Part shown: piece after piece, positions 10,618-19,915 of the stretch
Layout of the letters: each line of letters begins with the position of its first letter
Position numbering within the stretch: the first letter of the stretch is position 1
DNA from: Leclercia sp. 29361
GTDB lineage: Bacteria > Pseudomonadota > Gammaproteobacteria > Enterobacterales > Enterobacteriaceae
NCBI RefSeq assembly: GCF_011290365.1
Contig: NZ_CP049786.1
Span: 3,658,001 to 3,722,000 of the forward strand
Direction: 5' to 3'
Length of the DNA: 64,000 nt
Translations under genes and position numbers: made by a program
The notes under the pieces: model-generated
Database searches by the model: none
What the model was told of the DNA's origin: nothing
Seen by the model: only the letters and a program-made list of their open reading frames with translations

Positions 10618-11013
10618 ATGACGGATAAATACGATGACGGAAAAAAGCGGCACACCGTTACCCTCGCAGAAGAGCGCCTTGAGTTGGGTACGAAGAAAGT
10701 TGTAGATCGCCGCGTACGTATCACCCGCGCCACGCGGGTCGACGAGAAAAATATTACCGCCGAATTGACGCAGGAGAATGCGGACATCAAGCGCTTCGCC
10801 AAAAACGAAGTGTTGGAAGCGCAAAATATTCCTCAAATCCGGCAGGAAGGTGATGTAACGATCATCCCCATTATTGAAGAGCGTGTTGAAATAATTAAAC
10901 ATTACGTTCTTACTGAAGAAATCCACATTATTAAGAAACGCAGTACCGAGAGACATCAGGAAATTATCACATTGCGTTCTCAGGAAATTATTATTTCAAC
11001 GGAAGATGAATGA
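10618..11013 (+). CDS. DUF2382 (YsnF/AvaK) domain protein, small
   Basis: 131 aa made almost only of one DUF2382 domain: the LAEERLELGTKKVVDRRVRITR start and the repeated charged strands (IIPIIEERVEIIKHYVLTEEIHI) are typical. Function is unknown; homologues occur in general-stress proteins. No signal peptide or membrane segment. It is followed after 34 bp by a larger protein with the same domain, so the two form an operon, probably from the sigma-S-like promoter upstream. Confidence 0.75.
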   Translation: MTDKYDDGKKRHTVTLAEERLELGTKKVVDRRVRITRATRVDEKNITAELTQENADIKRFAKNEVLEAQNIPQIRQEGDVTIIPIIEERVEIIKHYVLTEEIHIIKKRSTERHQEIITLRSQEIIISTEDE

Positions 11014-11047
11014 CATCCTTTACGACTTAACATGAGGAATATGAAAT

Positions 11048-12061
11048 ATGGCACATGAAAAAATCGTTACGGCGTTCACCCAACCGCAGCAGGCGGAAGT
11101 TGCTAAACAGAAACTTATTGCCGAAGGTGTACCAGAGGATGACATCGATATTATTGCGGGCGAAAGATTACATGTTGAAGACAAAGAGATTCGCCACCCA
11201 AGCTTCTGGCAGCGTCTGTTCGGCGATGATGTCGATGATAACTATGCAGCAGAATACAGCAAAGCCATCCGGGCAGGCGGCGTACTGCTGACGGCTCGGG
11301 TTGATGAGGATGACGCAGGCAGAATTGAAAACCTGCTGGATACCTATTCAAATGATTATGCTGTAAACAGCGGCCCAGGTAACGATCTCTATGGTAAAAA
11401 TTACCTCGGTGAAACGAATGATGTGGGTAACCGCACTCAAGGACAGCCTGGAGTGAACACGGCCGATCCTCTTTTAGATGAAGATATCGTGACCAATAAA
11501 CCGCTACCTGGCGATGCTGACTATGTCAGCGGAGGCACTGTTTCATCGGGTGTCGCAGGACGTGTCTCAGATACAACCTCAAGAGATTACGACGCGCCAA
11601 CAGATTATCCGGAGCGTGTTTCAGATGATATTCAGGCGAATCCGGCTTACAGAGAAGACGATAGCCGTGAAACGCTGAAGCTGGCCGAAGAGCAGATCGA
11701 CGTTAGTAAACGCCGGGTGAGCGATGGTAAAGTTCGTCTGCGCCGCTATACGGTTGAAGATGAGGTCTCGAGAGATATCTCTCTTACCGCCCAGCATGCC
11801 AGCGTTTTCCGTTCTGCCATTAACGAACCGGGTTATCTTAACGATGTGGACTGGTCCGAGAAGACGCTTGAAGTTGAAGAGTCTCATGAGGAGCCAGTGG
11901 TAGATAAAACGACTTATGTCCGCGAAGAAGTCGGCCTGCGTACAGAAACCACAGAGCGTGCTGAAACGGTGAAAGACACGGTTCGTCGACAGGAAGTTGA
12001 AGTCGATAAAAACGACCTTGACAGCGATCTCAATAAAACGAAATACCCACCAAAAGAGTAA
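11048..12061 (+). CDS. General stress protein, YflT-like plus DUF2382 domains
   Basis: 337 aa. The N-terminal part (1-105, AHEKIVTAFTQPQQAEVAKQ) resembles the YflT/17M general-stress module. A hydrophilic, Gly/Asp/Pro-rich linker (about 105-210) leads to a C-terminal DUF2382 domain (about 213-325, LKLAEEQIDVSKRRVSDGKV) related to the preceding gene. Highly charged, no signal peptide. Biochemical role unknown; a stress-induced structural or protective protein is an inference. A strong terminator ends the two-gene operon. Confidence 0.75.
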   Translation: MAHEKIVTAFTQPQQAEVAKQKLIAEGVPEDDIDIIAGERLHVEDKEIRHPSFWQRLFGDDVDDNYAAEYSKAIRAGGVLLTARVDEDDAGRIENLLDTYSNDYAVNSGPGNDLYGKNYLGETNDVGNRTQGQPGVNTADPLLDEDIVTNKPLPGDADYVSGGTVSSGVAGRVSDTTSRDYDAPTDYPERVSDDIQANPAYREDDSRETLKLAEEQIDVSKRRVSDGKVRLRRYTVEDEVSRDISLTAQHASVFRSAINEPGYLNDVDWSEKTLEVEESHEEPVVDKTTYVREEVGLRTETTERAETVKDTVRRQEVEVDKNDLDSDLNKTKYPPKE

Positions 12062-12122
12062 TACCTGGCAGGCGTGTTAACTGGGGTTTGTCACCCGATG
12101 GACGACCTTGCAAATAAGCGTT

Positions 12123-12158
12123 AAAAAAGGGGGTTAGCATGATGCTACCCCCTTTTTT
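12123..12158 (+). terminator. Intrinsic terminator, bidirectional form
   Basis: AAAAAAGGGGG / CCCCCTTTTTT stem with an inner TAGCAT/ATGCTA extension, 60 nt after the stress operon. The symmetrical A/T tracts suit termination of the PepSY gene from the other side as well. Confidence 0.88.
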
Positions 12159-12198
12159 ATCTACAGGTTTTCTGATGCTGTGAAAGCACTGTGGTCGT

Positions 12199-13536
12199 TC
12201 ACACGCGCTTTAATACAAGCACGTCAGCAATAACCAACAGCAGCAGGCTACAACCCATCACCGGCATTGCCAGGCCCAGCAGAACGCTAACGACAACGCA
12301 CACAGCGCGGCGCCCTACAGGTAGCGCCAGCCAGCTCTGACACAGCGTCTGGGCCGGTTCCGTCGCCGTCTGCCGGGGGCGACGCATCCACCACATCCGG
12401 TAGCCCCATACAATCATGACACATAGTGCGAGTCCAAAGGCGATCAGCACCAGCTGATTAGGCAGGCCAAACAGCACACCCATGTGGAAATCCACACCCC
12501 AGCGGGTCAGTTTGGCCATCAGCGGGTAATCCGCAAAGCGGGTGCGATCCACAACGGTCAGGGTCGCGGGGTCCACGGCTACGGCATCAACCTGCGTCGG
12601 CCAGCCGCGATCGATCTCCGTCACCGTCCACGCCTGAGAAGCACGCTTCGCCGGGCGGATCTCCAGCTTCGTGGCATCAATGCCCGCGGCATTTGCCGCC
12701 TGCAGCACGCCGTCATAGAGGGCCAGGTCCGGCTTCATCTCCGGCATCGGCATGGTCATGTGATGACCCTGGTGCTCAGCATGCGGATCGGCTTTTTCAG
12801 CCGGGCCATGCAGCTGCGTGTTCACCTGCGGTGTGAGCCAGTTCATCTCTGCCCGCAGTTTATCCACATTCCCCCCCGCCCACTGGGACCAGGTCAGGCC
12901 GGTGGCCGAGAAAAGCAGCATCCCCAGCAACAGGCTCCAGCCGAGGGAGACATGCAGACGACGGCGATTCTGAAATCGGTTATTGATGCGCCTTTTTGGC
13001 CGGGTATAGAACCACAGGGCAATCCCGCCCAGCGCGGCGATCCACATCCACGATGCTGCCAGCTCGCTGTAAAGACGTCCCGCCTCTCCCAGCAGCAAAG
13101 ATCGATGCAGATAATCAATTTTCTGGCGTAACGGCAGAATGCCGCTGGTGCCGTAGACGGTCATATCTCCGCGCACCTCCAGGCTCACCGGATCGATAAA
13201 GATGGCCCGGTTTTCCGAGGCATTCAGCGCCGGGTCAATGTACATCACCCGGGTGGTTTCCCCTGTTGTCAGGCCAGGACGTATCGCCTGTAGCCGCAGC
13301 TCGCCCCCGGTCACCTTTTCCGCGACGGCGATTTGCTCGGCAAGGGGACGTGCGGTGCCCCCGGTCTCGCTGAACAACGCGTGATGATAAAGCGCATTTT
13401 CCAGCTGCGGCGTTGCGACATACAGCGTTCCGGAGAGCGCGGCGATAAAGATAAACGGTCCGACAAACAGACCAATATAGAAGTGAAGACGACGCAGCAG
13501 GTTGCCCCATGCTGCGCGCGGAGTGCAGGTAGTCAT
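12199..13536 (-). CDS. PepSY-associated transmembrane (PiuB-like) protein
   Basis: 445-aa inner-membrane protein of the PepSY_TM family, members of which are linked to iron or copper handling and ferric-siderophore reduction. Transmembrane segments are visible near residues 15-45 (FYIGLFVGPFIFIAALSGTL), 160-185, 200-225, 365-390 and 410-445. Two PepSY-like periplasmic regions lie between them, and a His/Met-rich stretch (HAEHQGHHMTMPMPEM, about 275-290) suggests metal contact. It lies 61 bp downstream of a DUF2946 gene, likely co-transcribed. Which metal is not clear. Confidence 0.8.
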   Translation of the reverse strand: MTTCTPRAAWGNLLRRLHFYIGLFVGPFIFIAALSGTLYVATPQLENALYHHALFSETGGTARPLAEQIAVAEKVTGGELRLQAIRPGLTTGETTRVMYIDPALNASENRAIFIDPVSLEVRGDMTVYGTSGILPLRQKIDYLHRSLLLGEAGRLYSELAASWMWIAALGGIALWFYTRPKRRINNRFQNRRRLHVSLGWSLLLGMLLFSATGLTWSQWAGGNVDKLRAEMNWLTPQVNTQLHGPAEKADPHAEHQGHHMTMPMPEMKPDLALYDGVLQAANAAGIDATKLEIRPAKRASQAWTVTEIDRGWPTQVDAVAVDPATLTVVDRTRFADYPLMAKLTRWGVDFHMGVLFGLPNQLVLIAFGLALCVMIVWGYRMWWMRRPRQTATEPAQTLCQSWLALPVGRRAVCVVVSVLLGLAMPVMGCSLLLLVIADVLVLKRV

Positions 13537-13597
13537 GCTTTCCCTTTTTAAGGCAAAAAGTTATCGATACACCGGGGTGTACGTTTTTTTACGCGGA

Positions 13598-13984
13598 TTA
13601 AGCAGACAGGTGCGGTGGCGCGCGGGTATCGGGACAGAGCCAGGGGAAGAAATGCCAATGGTGTACGGTGGGTCGCGGTGGCGTGAGACGTTGTCGGAGT
13701 AAGACCGCGCTTAACAGCAGCACCAGGGCCAGGATAACGCCCGGCACGTGGGCCAGCAGCACGCAGTACCCACAGGCTTCGGCATGGTCGACAGGGATAC
13801 TGTCAGACGGCGCATGGTGCTCCGTCATCATGCTCATGTCGTGGTGCATACCCGGCATGGCGCTCATGGGATCTTTTTGCAACGAGACAGAGACCAGCGG
13901 CGCAAAGACGATCATCAGGATCGCAAATAACGCGAGACCTGCCGCGATACGTTGCCACTGTGCCTGATGCTGTTTTATCGTCAC
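13598..13984 (-). CDS. DUF2946 membrane protein, Met/His-rich
   Basis: 128 aa with two membrane helices (about 13-33 and 80-100). The loop between them carries MSAMPGMHHDMSMMTEHH and a CGYC motif, ligand-rich features common in copper-binding proteins of this family. It is upstream of and in line with the PepSY protein. Function is unknown; copper or iron handling in the envelope is inferred from composition and neighbour. No Fur-like box was recognised upstream. Confidence 0.75.
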   Translation of the reverse strand: MTIKQHQAQWQRIAAGLALFAILMIVFAPLVSVSLQKDPMSAMPGMHHDMSMMTEHHAPSDSIPVDHAEACGYCVLLAHVPGVILALVLLLSAVLLRQRLTPPRPTVHHWHFFPWLCPDTRAPPHLSA

Positions 13985-14056
13985 TTCCCCTCCGTCAAAG
14001 CCCGGGCATTGTAAACGATTTATGACGGCAAGGTTAACGTGCAGAGCACACAGAGA

Positions 14057-14092
14057 TAAAAAAAGGGCCAGCCTTTCGGCCAGCCCTTTTTA
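14057..14092 (-). terminator. Terminator of the rpsP-rimM-trmD-rplS operon
   Basis: Reading the minus strand, AAAAAGGGCTGGCC / GGCCAGCCCTTTTTTT forms a long GC-rich stem with T-run, 23 nt after the rplS stop. Confidence 0.9.
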
Positions 14093-14114
14093 CAGGATGT
14101 CGCTTAAGCGAATC

Positions 14115-14465
<351 letters not shown>

Positions 14466-14503
14466 TTAATCTCTTATCCTGGGTAAACTGATATTCGGGG
14501 GCC

Positions 14504-15271
14504 TCAGGCCATCCCATCATGTTTCTGCTGCTGGTGCGCGTGTTCTTTTTTGAACTCGGCCAGCAACTTTGCTTGCTCTTCAGTCAGAGCCAGGTTTTCC
14601 AGAAGTTCAGGTCTTCTAAGCCAGGTACGGCCCAGCGACTGCTTCAGGCGCCAGCGACGAATCTCGGCATGGTTTCCCGACAGTAATACCGGCGGTACTT
14701 CCATCCCTTCTAACACTTCAGGACGGGTATAGTGTGGACAGTCCAGCAATCCATCAGCAAAAGAGTCTTCTGTTGCTGATGCTTCATGGCCCAGTACTCC
14801 CGGAATGAACCGGGAAACGGAGTCAATCAGCGTCATTGCCGGTAACTCACCACCGCTGAGAACGTAATCGCCGATAGACCATTCTTCGTCAATCTCGGTC
14901 TGAATTACGCGTTCATCTATCCCTTCGTAGCGACCGCACACCAGAATCAGTTTCTGATTCGTTGCCAGTTCGCTGACGCCCGCTTGATCAAGCTTGCGTC
15001 CCTGAGGTGACAGATAAATCACCTTTGCGCCTTCACCTGCCGCGGCTTTTGCTGCTGCGATGGCATCCCGTAAGGGTTGAACCATCATGAGCATCCCCGG
15101 TCCGCCGCCGTAAGGACGTTCGTCCACGGTACGGTGCCGGTCATGAGTAAAGTCACGTGGACTCCAGCTTTCGATGCTCAGCAGGCCATTTTTTACTGCC
15201 CGGCCAGTTACCCCGTAATCAGTAATCGCGCGGAACATTTCAGGAAACAGGCTAATTATGCCAATCCACAT
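14504..15271 (-). CDS. trmD: tRNA (guanine37-N1)-methyltransferase TrmD
   Basis: 255 aa. Essential SPOUT-class enzyme that methylates G37 of tRNAs with a G36, preventing +1 frameshifting. The knotted SAM site is visible in [13 protein letters not shown] and [14 protein letters not shown]; the N-terminus [13 protein letters not shown] and the GGPGMLMM loop are conserved. Third gene of the operon, 30 bp after rimM. Confidence 0.98.
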   Translation of the reverse strand: MWIGIISLFPEMFRAITDYGVTGRAVKNGLLSIESWSPRDFTHDRHRTVDERPYGGGPGMLMMVQPLRDAIAAAKAAAGEGAKVIYLSPQGRKLDQAGVSELATNQKLILVCGRYEGIDERVIQTEIDEEWSIGDYVLSGGELPAMTLIDSVSRFIPGVLGHEASATEDSFADGLLDCPHYTRPEVLEGMEVPPVLLSGNHAEIRRWRLKQSLGRTWLRRPELLENLALTEEQAKLLAEFKKEHAHQQQKHDGMA

Positions 15272-15301
15272 AGCGCCGTCTTTTACCGTTTTCAGGAGAA
15301 T

Positions 15302-15835
15302 TTAAAAACCAGGATCCCAATCTACTTCAATGGTTTGAGTAGCGAGATCGACTTTCTTGATAACCTGCCCATCGAGGAACGGAACCAGCCGCTCCTTGAT
15401 ACCGAACGCATCTTTCAGGTTCGCCTTAATGACGAGAACGTCATTGGATCCGGTTTCCATCATATCGATGACTTTCCCCAGACCGTAACCTTCAGTGGTC
15501 ACTACCTGGCAACCGATAAGGTCTTTCCAGTAGTAGCCATCTTCCAGCTGAGGCAGCTGCGACGAATCCACGACAATTTCACAATTAGTCAGTGCATTCG
15601 CGGCATCGCGATCGTCAACGCCTTTCAGCTTGATGACGATGTCCTGATTGTGGTGACGCCAGCTTTCCAGCTCGACCTCTTGCCACTGACCCGCCTTCTG
15701 GATAAACCAGGGCTGATAGTCAAAAATGCTTTCAGCGTCTTCGGTGGAGGAAAACACTCTGAGCCAGCCACGGATACCGTAGCAAGAACCCATTTTGCCC
15801 AATACAATCGGTTCAACAGGTGCTTTTTTGCTCAT
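15302..15835 (-). CDS. rimM: Ribosome maturation factor RimM
   Basis: 177 aa. Binds S19 and helps maturation of the 30S head. An N-terminal RimM domain ([19 protein letters not shown]) and a C-terminal PRC-barrel (about 95-175, [12 protein letters not shown], ending EVDWDPGF) are present. Three in-frame starts exist (GTG 15844, ATG 15838, ATG 15835); the last is chosen because ACGGTGG gives sensible ribosome-site spacing only for it. It lies 18 bp after rpsP. Confidence 0.95.
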   Translation of the reverse strand: MSKKAPVEPIVLGKMGSCYGIRGWLRVFSSTEDAESIFDYQPWFIQKAGQWQEVELESWRHHNQDIVIKLKGVDDRDAANALTNCEIVVDSSQLPQLEDGYYWKDLIGCQVVTTEGYGLGKVIDMMETGSNDVLVIKANLKDAFGIKERLVPFLDGQVIKKVDLATQTIEVDWDPGF

Positions 15836-15853
15836 CATGACCACCGTGACAGA

Positions 15854-16102
15854 TTAAGCTGCTTTGTTTGCTGCTTTGATCAGCGTAGCAACGCGATCGG
15901 AAACAGTAGCGCCCTGGCCAACCCAGTGAGCGATACGATCCAGATCCAGACGGGTTTCTTCTTCTGCGCCAGCGGCCAGTGGGTTGAAGAAACCAACGCG
16001 CTCGATGAAGCGACCGTTGCGTGCATTACGGCTGTCAGTAACAACAACCTGGTAGAACGGACGCTTTTTCGCGCCGTGACGTGCTAAACGAATAGTTACC
16101 AT
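15854..16102 (-). CDS. rpsP: 30S ribosomal protein S16
   Basis: 82 aa. The start [18 protein letters not shown] is the family start; a longer in-frame reading to 16162 would cross the leader hairpin and is not used. First gene of the rpsP-rimM-trmD-rplS operon, with AGGATG just before the start. Confidence 0.98.
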   Translation of the reverse strand: MVTIRLARHGAKKRPFYQVVVTDSRNARNGRFIERVGFFNPLAAGAEEETRLDLDRIAHWVGQGATVSDRVATLIKAANKAA

Positions 16103-16120
16103 AACATCCTCTTGTGTGAA

Positions 16121-16159
16121 TAAAACACCGGGCTCCATCGGAGGGAAGGAGCCCGGTGT
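16121..16159 (-). terminator. Terminator-like hairpin in the rpsP leader
   Basis: On the minus strand a perfect 12-bp stem (ACACCGGGCTCC / GGAGCCCGGTGT) with an 11-nt loop is followed by TTTTA, 18 nt before the rpsP start. It lies downstream of a likely rpsP promoter, so it could end ffh transcripts and also attenuate the operon. Confidence 0.7.
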
Positions 16160-16177
16160 CATATTAAAAGCCCGAAA

Positions 16178-16205
16178 ATTTTACTGATTTCTGGGGAAAA
16201 TGCAA
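16178..16205 (-). promoter_or_regulatory. Likely rpsP operon promoter
   Basis: Minus-strand TTGCAT (16200-16205), 16-bp spacer and TAAAAT (16178-16183), between ffh and rpsP. Good but not perfect sigma-70 hexamers; position suits a ribosomal-protein operon. Confidence 0.5.
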
Positions 16206-16237
16206 TCAACAGTTGCTAATCCGCCGTAAAAGGCCGA

Positions 16238-17599
16238 TTAACGCCCAGGGAAGCCTGGGGGCATCATACCTTTCATCCCACGCATCATTTTGGCCATACC
16301 GCCCTTCTTCATCTTCTTCATCATGCGCTGCATGTCGTCGAACTGCTTCAGAAGGCGGTTAACGTCCTGGACCTGCATCCCACAGCCCGCCGCGATACGG
16401 CGTTTACGGGAGCCTTTGATAATTTCTGGCTTGGCACGCTCTTTCAGCGTCATGGAGTTGATAATCGCCTCCATCCGCACCAGAACTTTATCGTCCATCT
16501 GCGATTTTACGTTGTCCGGGATCTGGCCCATGCCCGGCAGCTTGCCCATCAGGCTCGCCATACCGCCCATGTTCTTCATCTGGCGCAGCTGCTCCAGGAA
16601 GTCGGTCAGATCGAAACCGTCGCCTTTTTTCAGCTTGGTCGCCAGCTTCTCGGCCTGCGCGCGGTCAACTTTGCTCTCGATATCTTCGATCAGCGACAGC
16701 ACGTCGCCCATGCCGAGGATACGGGAAGCGATACGGTCCGGGTGGAACGGCTCCAGCGCGTCGGTCTTCTCGCCGACGCCGAGGAATTTAATCGGCTTAC
16801 CGGTGATATGACGAATAGAGAGCGCCGCACCGCCGCGGGCGTCGCCGTCCACTTTGGTCAGAACAACACCGGTTAACGGCAGTGCTTCGTTAAACGCTTT
16901 CGCCGTATTCGCCGCATCCTGACCGGTCATGGCATCGACCACAAACAGGGTTTCAACCGGATTGATCGCGGCATGTACCTGTTTGATTTCGTCCATCATC
17001 GCTTCATCAACGTGCAGACGACCGGCGGTATCCACCAGCAGCACGTCGAAGAACTTCAGCTTCGCTTCTTTCAGCGCCGCATTAACGATGTCGATCGGCT
17101 TCTGCGACACGTCAGACGGGAAGAAGTCGACGCTAACCTGTTCAGCCAGGGTCTCCAGCTGTCTGATCGCCGCCGGGCGATAGACGTCAGCAGAGACGAC
17201 CAGCACTTTCTTCTTGTGCTTCTCGCGCAGGAATTTACCCAGCTTAGCGACGCTGGTGGTTTTACCCGCACCCTGCAGACCGGCCATCAGCACTACCGCT
17301 GGCGGTTGCGCCGCGAGGTTCAGGCTCTGGTTCTCTTCGCCCATCGCCGAAACCAGTTCGTTACGGACGATTTTGACAAACTCCTGACCCGGGGTCAGGC
17401 TCTTATTCACTTCATGACCAACCGCTTTCTCTTTAACGCGGTTGATGAAATCACGCACGACCGGCAACGCGACGTCTGCTTCAAGCAGTGCCATGCGCAC
17501 TTCGCGCAGCGTCTCTTTGATGTTGTCTTCGGTAAGGCGTCCACGGCCGCTGATGTTGCGCAGCGTGCGCGACAAACGATCGGTTAAATTATCAAACAT
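16238..17599 (-). CDS. ffh: Signal recognition particle protein Ffh
   Basis: 453-aa GTPase that with 4.5S RNA delivers inner-membrane proteins to FtsY/SecYEG. N domain (1-90); G domain with GLQGAGKTTSVAKL, DVYRPAAIRQLE, VDTAGRL and TKVDGDARGGAALS; C-terminal Met-rich M domain (from about 328) with GKLPGMGQ and the basic GSRKRRIAAGCGM RNA-binding helix, ending MKGMMPPGFPGR. Divergent from ypjD with 166 bp between them. Confidence 0.98.
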   Translation of the reverse strand: MFDNLTDRLSRTLRNISGRGRLTEDNIKETLREVRMALLEADVALPVVRDFINRVKEKAVGHEVNKSLTPGQEFVKIVRNELVSAMGEENQSLNLAAQPPAVVLMAGLQGAGKTTSVAKLGKFLREKHKKKVLVVSADVYRPAAIRQLETLAEQVSVDFFPSDVSQKPIDIVNAALKEAKLKFFDVLLVDTAGRLHVDEAMMDEIKQVHAAINPVETLFVVDAMTGQDAANTAKAFNEALPLTGVVLTKVDGDARGGAALSIRHITGKPIKFLGVGEKTDALEPFHPDRIASRILGMGDVLSLIEDIESKVDRAQAEKLATKLKKGDGFDLTDFLEQLRQMKNMGGMASLMGKLPGMGQIPDNVKSQMDDKVLVRMEAIINSMTLKERAKPEIIKGSRKRRIAAGCGMQVQDVNRLLKQFDDMQRMMKKMKKGGMAKMMRGMKGMMPPGFPGR

Positions 17600-17765
17600 T
17601 GTCTCTCGCCTGGGGTAGAAACGTTAGGTCGCTGACGCGACACGTACACAGAATTTTGCCGCAGTATAACATGATGCCGCCTTTGTTGTTATGCAACGGT
17701 TGGAGCACGCGTCACGTAACGTTATACTGCCTCTCTTTCTCATCAGGATAACTGTCGACACCTCT

Positions 17766-18557
17766 ATGCCTGTTTTCGCACTGATCGCCCTTGTGGCGTA
17801 CTCTGTCAGCCTCGCGCTGATCATCCCTGGCCTGCTACAAAAAAACAGCGGCTGGCGGCGAATGGCTATTTTGTCGGCTGTCATCGCGTTGATAAGTCAT
17901 GCCTTTGCGCTCGAAGCGCGCATTCTGCCGGGAGACGGCAGCGGGCAAAACCTGAGCCTGCTTAACGTCGGGTCGCTGGTCAGCCTGATGATCTGTACGG
18001 TGATGACCATTGTGGCCTCGAAAAACCGCGGCTGGCTGCTGTTGCCGATTGTCTACGCCTTTGCGCTGATCAACCTCGCCTTTGCCACCTTTGTGCCAAA
18101 CGAGTTCATCACCCACCTTGAAACCACGCCGGGGATGATGGTGCATATTGGCCTGTCGCTGTTCTCGTATGCGACGCTGATCATTGCCGCACTGTACGCG
18201 CTCCAGCTGGCCTGGATTGACTACCAGCTCAAGAACAAAAAACTGGCCTTCAGCAATGAAATGCCGCCGCTGATGACCATCGAGCGCAAGATGTTTCACA
18301 TCACCCAGGTCGGGGTAGTCTTGCTGACGCTCACGCTGAGTACCGGCCTGTTTTATATGCACAATCTCTTCAGCATGGAGAATATCGACAAGGCCGTGCT
18401 CTCCATCATCGCGTGGTTTGTCTATATTGTCCTGTTATGGGGCCATTATCATGAAGGCTGGCGCGGTCGCCGCGTAGTCTGGTTTAACGTTGCGGGAGCA
18501 GGCCTCCTGACAATGGCTTATTTTGGTAGCCGCATCATCCAGCAGATCGCCGGCTAA
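17766..18557 (+). CDS. ypjD: Inner-membrane cytochrome c assembly-family protein YpjD
   Basis: 263 aa with eight predicted membrane segments, of the CcsA/CcmC/YpjD family. The start MPVFALIALVAYSVSLALI is the family start; a 25-residue upstream extension is not used. Conserved features are the VHIGLSLFSYATLIIAALYALQ helix with a His, the FHITQVGV segment and the C-terminal LLWGHYHEGWRG, akin to the haem-handling WWD-type proteins but without that motif. Its exact role is unknown. It is followed by yfjD 18 bp later, as in E. coli. Confidence 0.92.
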   Translation: MPVFALIALVAYSVSLALIIPGLLQKNSGWRRMAILSAVIALISHAFALEARILPGDGSGQNLSLLNVGSLVSLMICTVMTIVASKNRGWLLLPIVYAFALINLAFATFVPNEFITHLETTPGMMVHIGLSLFSYATLIIAALYALQLAWIDYQLKNKKLAFSNEMPPLMTIERKMFHITQVGVVLLTLTLSTGLFYMHNLFSMENIDKAVLSIIAWFVYIVLLWGHYHEGWRGRRVVWFNVAGAGLLTMAYFGSRIIQQIAG

Positions 18558-18575
18558 GCAACCAAGGAGTTCCCC

Positions 18576-19862
18576 CTGGAACACATCTCCACCACCACGC
18601 TGATCATCACCCTGATCGTTATGGTGGTTATCTCCGCCTATTTCTCCGGCTCAGAAACCGGCATGATGACGCTGAACCGCTACCGGTTACGTCATCGCGC
18701 CAAACAGGGTAACCGGGCCGCCCGTCGCGTGGAAAAACTGCTGCGCAAACCGGATCGCCTGATAAGCCTGGTGCTTATCGGCAATAACCTGGTCAACATT
18801 CTCGCCTCTGCGCTGGGCACCATTGTCGGCATGCGTCTGTACGGCAACGCCGGGGTCGCCATCGCCACCGGGGTGCTGACCTTTGTGGTACTGGTTTTTG
18901 CCGAAGTGCTACCGAAAACCGTCGCCGCGCTCTACCCCGAGAAGGTCGCCTATCCCAGCAGTTTCCTGCTGGCGCCATTACTCATCCTGATGATGCCGCT
19001 GGTCTGGCTGTTAAACGGCGTGACGCGAGTGCTGATGCGCATGGTGGGCATTAAAGCGGATGTGGTGATCAGCAGCGCGCTGAGCAAGGATGAACTGCGC
19101 ACTATCGTGCATGAATCACGCTCGCAAATTTCCCGCCGCAACCAGGATATGCTGCTGTCAGTGCTGGATCTGGAAAAGGTCAGCGTCGACGACATCATGG
19201 TGCCGCGCAACGAGATCGTCGGTATCGACATCAACGATGACTGGAAGGCGATTGTCCGCCAGCTGACCCATTCCCCGCATGGCCGCATCGTGCTGTACCG
19301 GGATTCGCTGGATGACACCATCAGCATGCTGCGCGTGCGCGAAGCCTATCGTCTGATGACCGAGAAAAAAGAGTTCACCAAAGAGGTGCTGCTGCGGGCG
19401 GCGGATGAGATCTATTACATTCCGGAAGGCACCCCGCTCAGCACCCAGCTGATTAAATTTCAGCGCAACAAAAAGAAAGTGGGTCTGGTGGTCGATGAGT
19501 ATGGCGATATTCAGGGTCTGGTGACGGTAGAGGATATTCTGGAGGAGATCGTGGGCGACTTCACCACCTCCATGTCCCCTTCCCTCGCCGAAGAGGTCAC
19601 GCCGCAGAACGACGGCTCGGTGCTGATTGACGGCAGCGCGAACGTTCGTGAACTGAACAAAGCCTTTAACTGGCAGATGCCGGAAGAGGAAGCCCGCACC
19701 ATTAACGGCATGATTCTGGAAGCGCTGGAGGAGATCCCGGCGGCAGGTACGCGGGTGCGTATTGGCCAGTATGATATTGATATCCTGGACGTGCAGGACA
19801 ATATGATTAAGCAGGTGAGAGTGTTGCCGGTTAAACCGCTCAGGGAGAGCGTCGCGGAGTAA
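18576..19862 (+). CDS. yfjD: CNNM/CorC-family transporter YfjD (CorB), CTG start
   Basis: 428-aa inner-membrane protein with an N-terminal DUF21/CNNM transmembrane domain (about 1-190), two CBS domains (about 205-330, DIMVPRNEIVGIDI and YIPEGTPLSTQL) and a C-terminal CorC/HlyC transporter-associated domain (about 345-420). CorB is linked to Mg2+/Co2+ flux. The first in-frame ATG (18621) lies inside the first helix. The family N-terminus EHISTTTLI starts after a CTG at 18576, and AAGGAG precedes that CTG by 6 nt, so CTG is taken as the start. Confidence 0.9.
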   Translation: MEHISTTTLIITLIVMVVISAYFSGSETGMMTLNRYRLRHRAKQGNRAARRVEKLLRKPDRLISLVLIGNNLVNILASALGTIVGMRLYGNAGVAIATGVLTFVVLVFAEVLPKTVAALYPEKVAYPSSFLLAPLLILMMPLVWLLNGVTRVLMRMVGIKADVVISSALSKDELRTIVHESRSQISRRNQDMLLSVLDLEKVSVDDIMVPRNEIVGIDINDDWKAIVRQLTHSPHGRIVLYRDSLDDTISMLRVREAYRLMTEKKEFTKEVLLRAADEIYYIPEGTPLSTQLIKFQRNKKKVGLVVDEYGDIQGLVTVEDILEEIVGDFTTSMSPSLAEEVTPQNDGSVLIDGSANVRELNKAFNWQMPEEEARTINGMILEALEEIPAAGTRVRIGQYDIDILDVQDNMIKQVRVLPVKPLRESVAE

Positions 19863-19866
19863 GCTA

Positions 19867-19900
19867 TTGTAGGCCGGGTCAGGCGAAGCCGCCACCCGGC
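19867..19900. repeat. REP element
   Basis: Imperfect palindrome of the enterobacterial REP type (GGCCGGGT...ACCCGGCC-like arms around GGCGAAGCCGCC) between convergent yfjD and grpE. The same family recurs at 23807, 47401 and 51986. Confidence 0.8.
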
Positions 19901-19915
19901 ACTACGGGAGGCGAG

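Noticed and set aside
15077..16087. 336-codon plus-strand frame opposite trmD, rimM and rpsP
   Set aside because: Runs across three conserved genes on the other strand, including their gaps; composition is that of a shadow frame.
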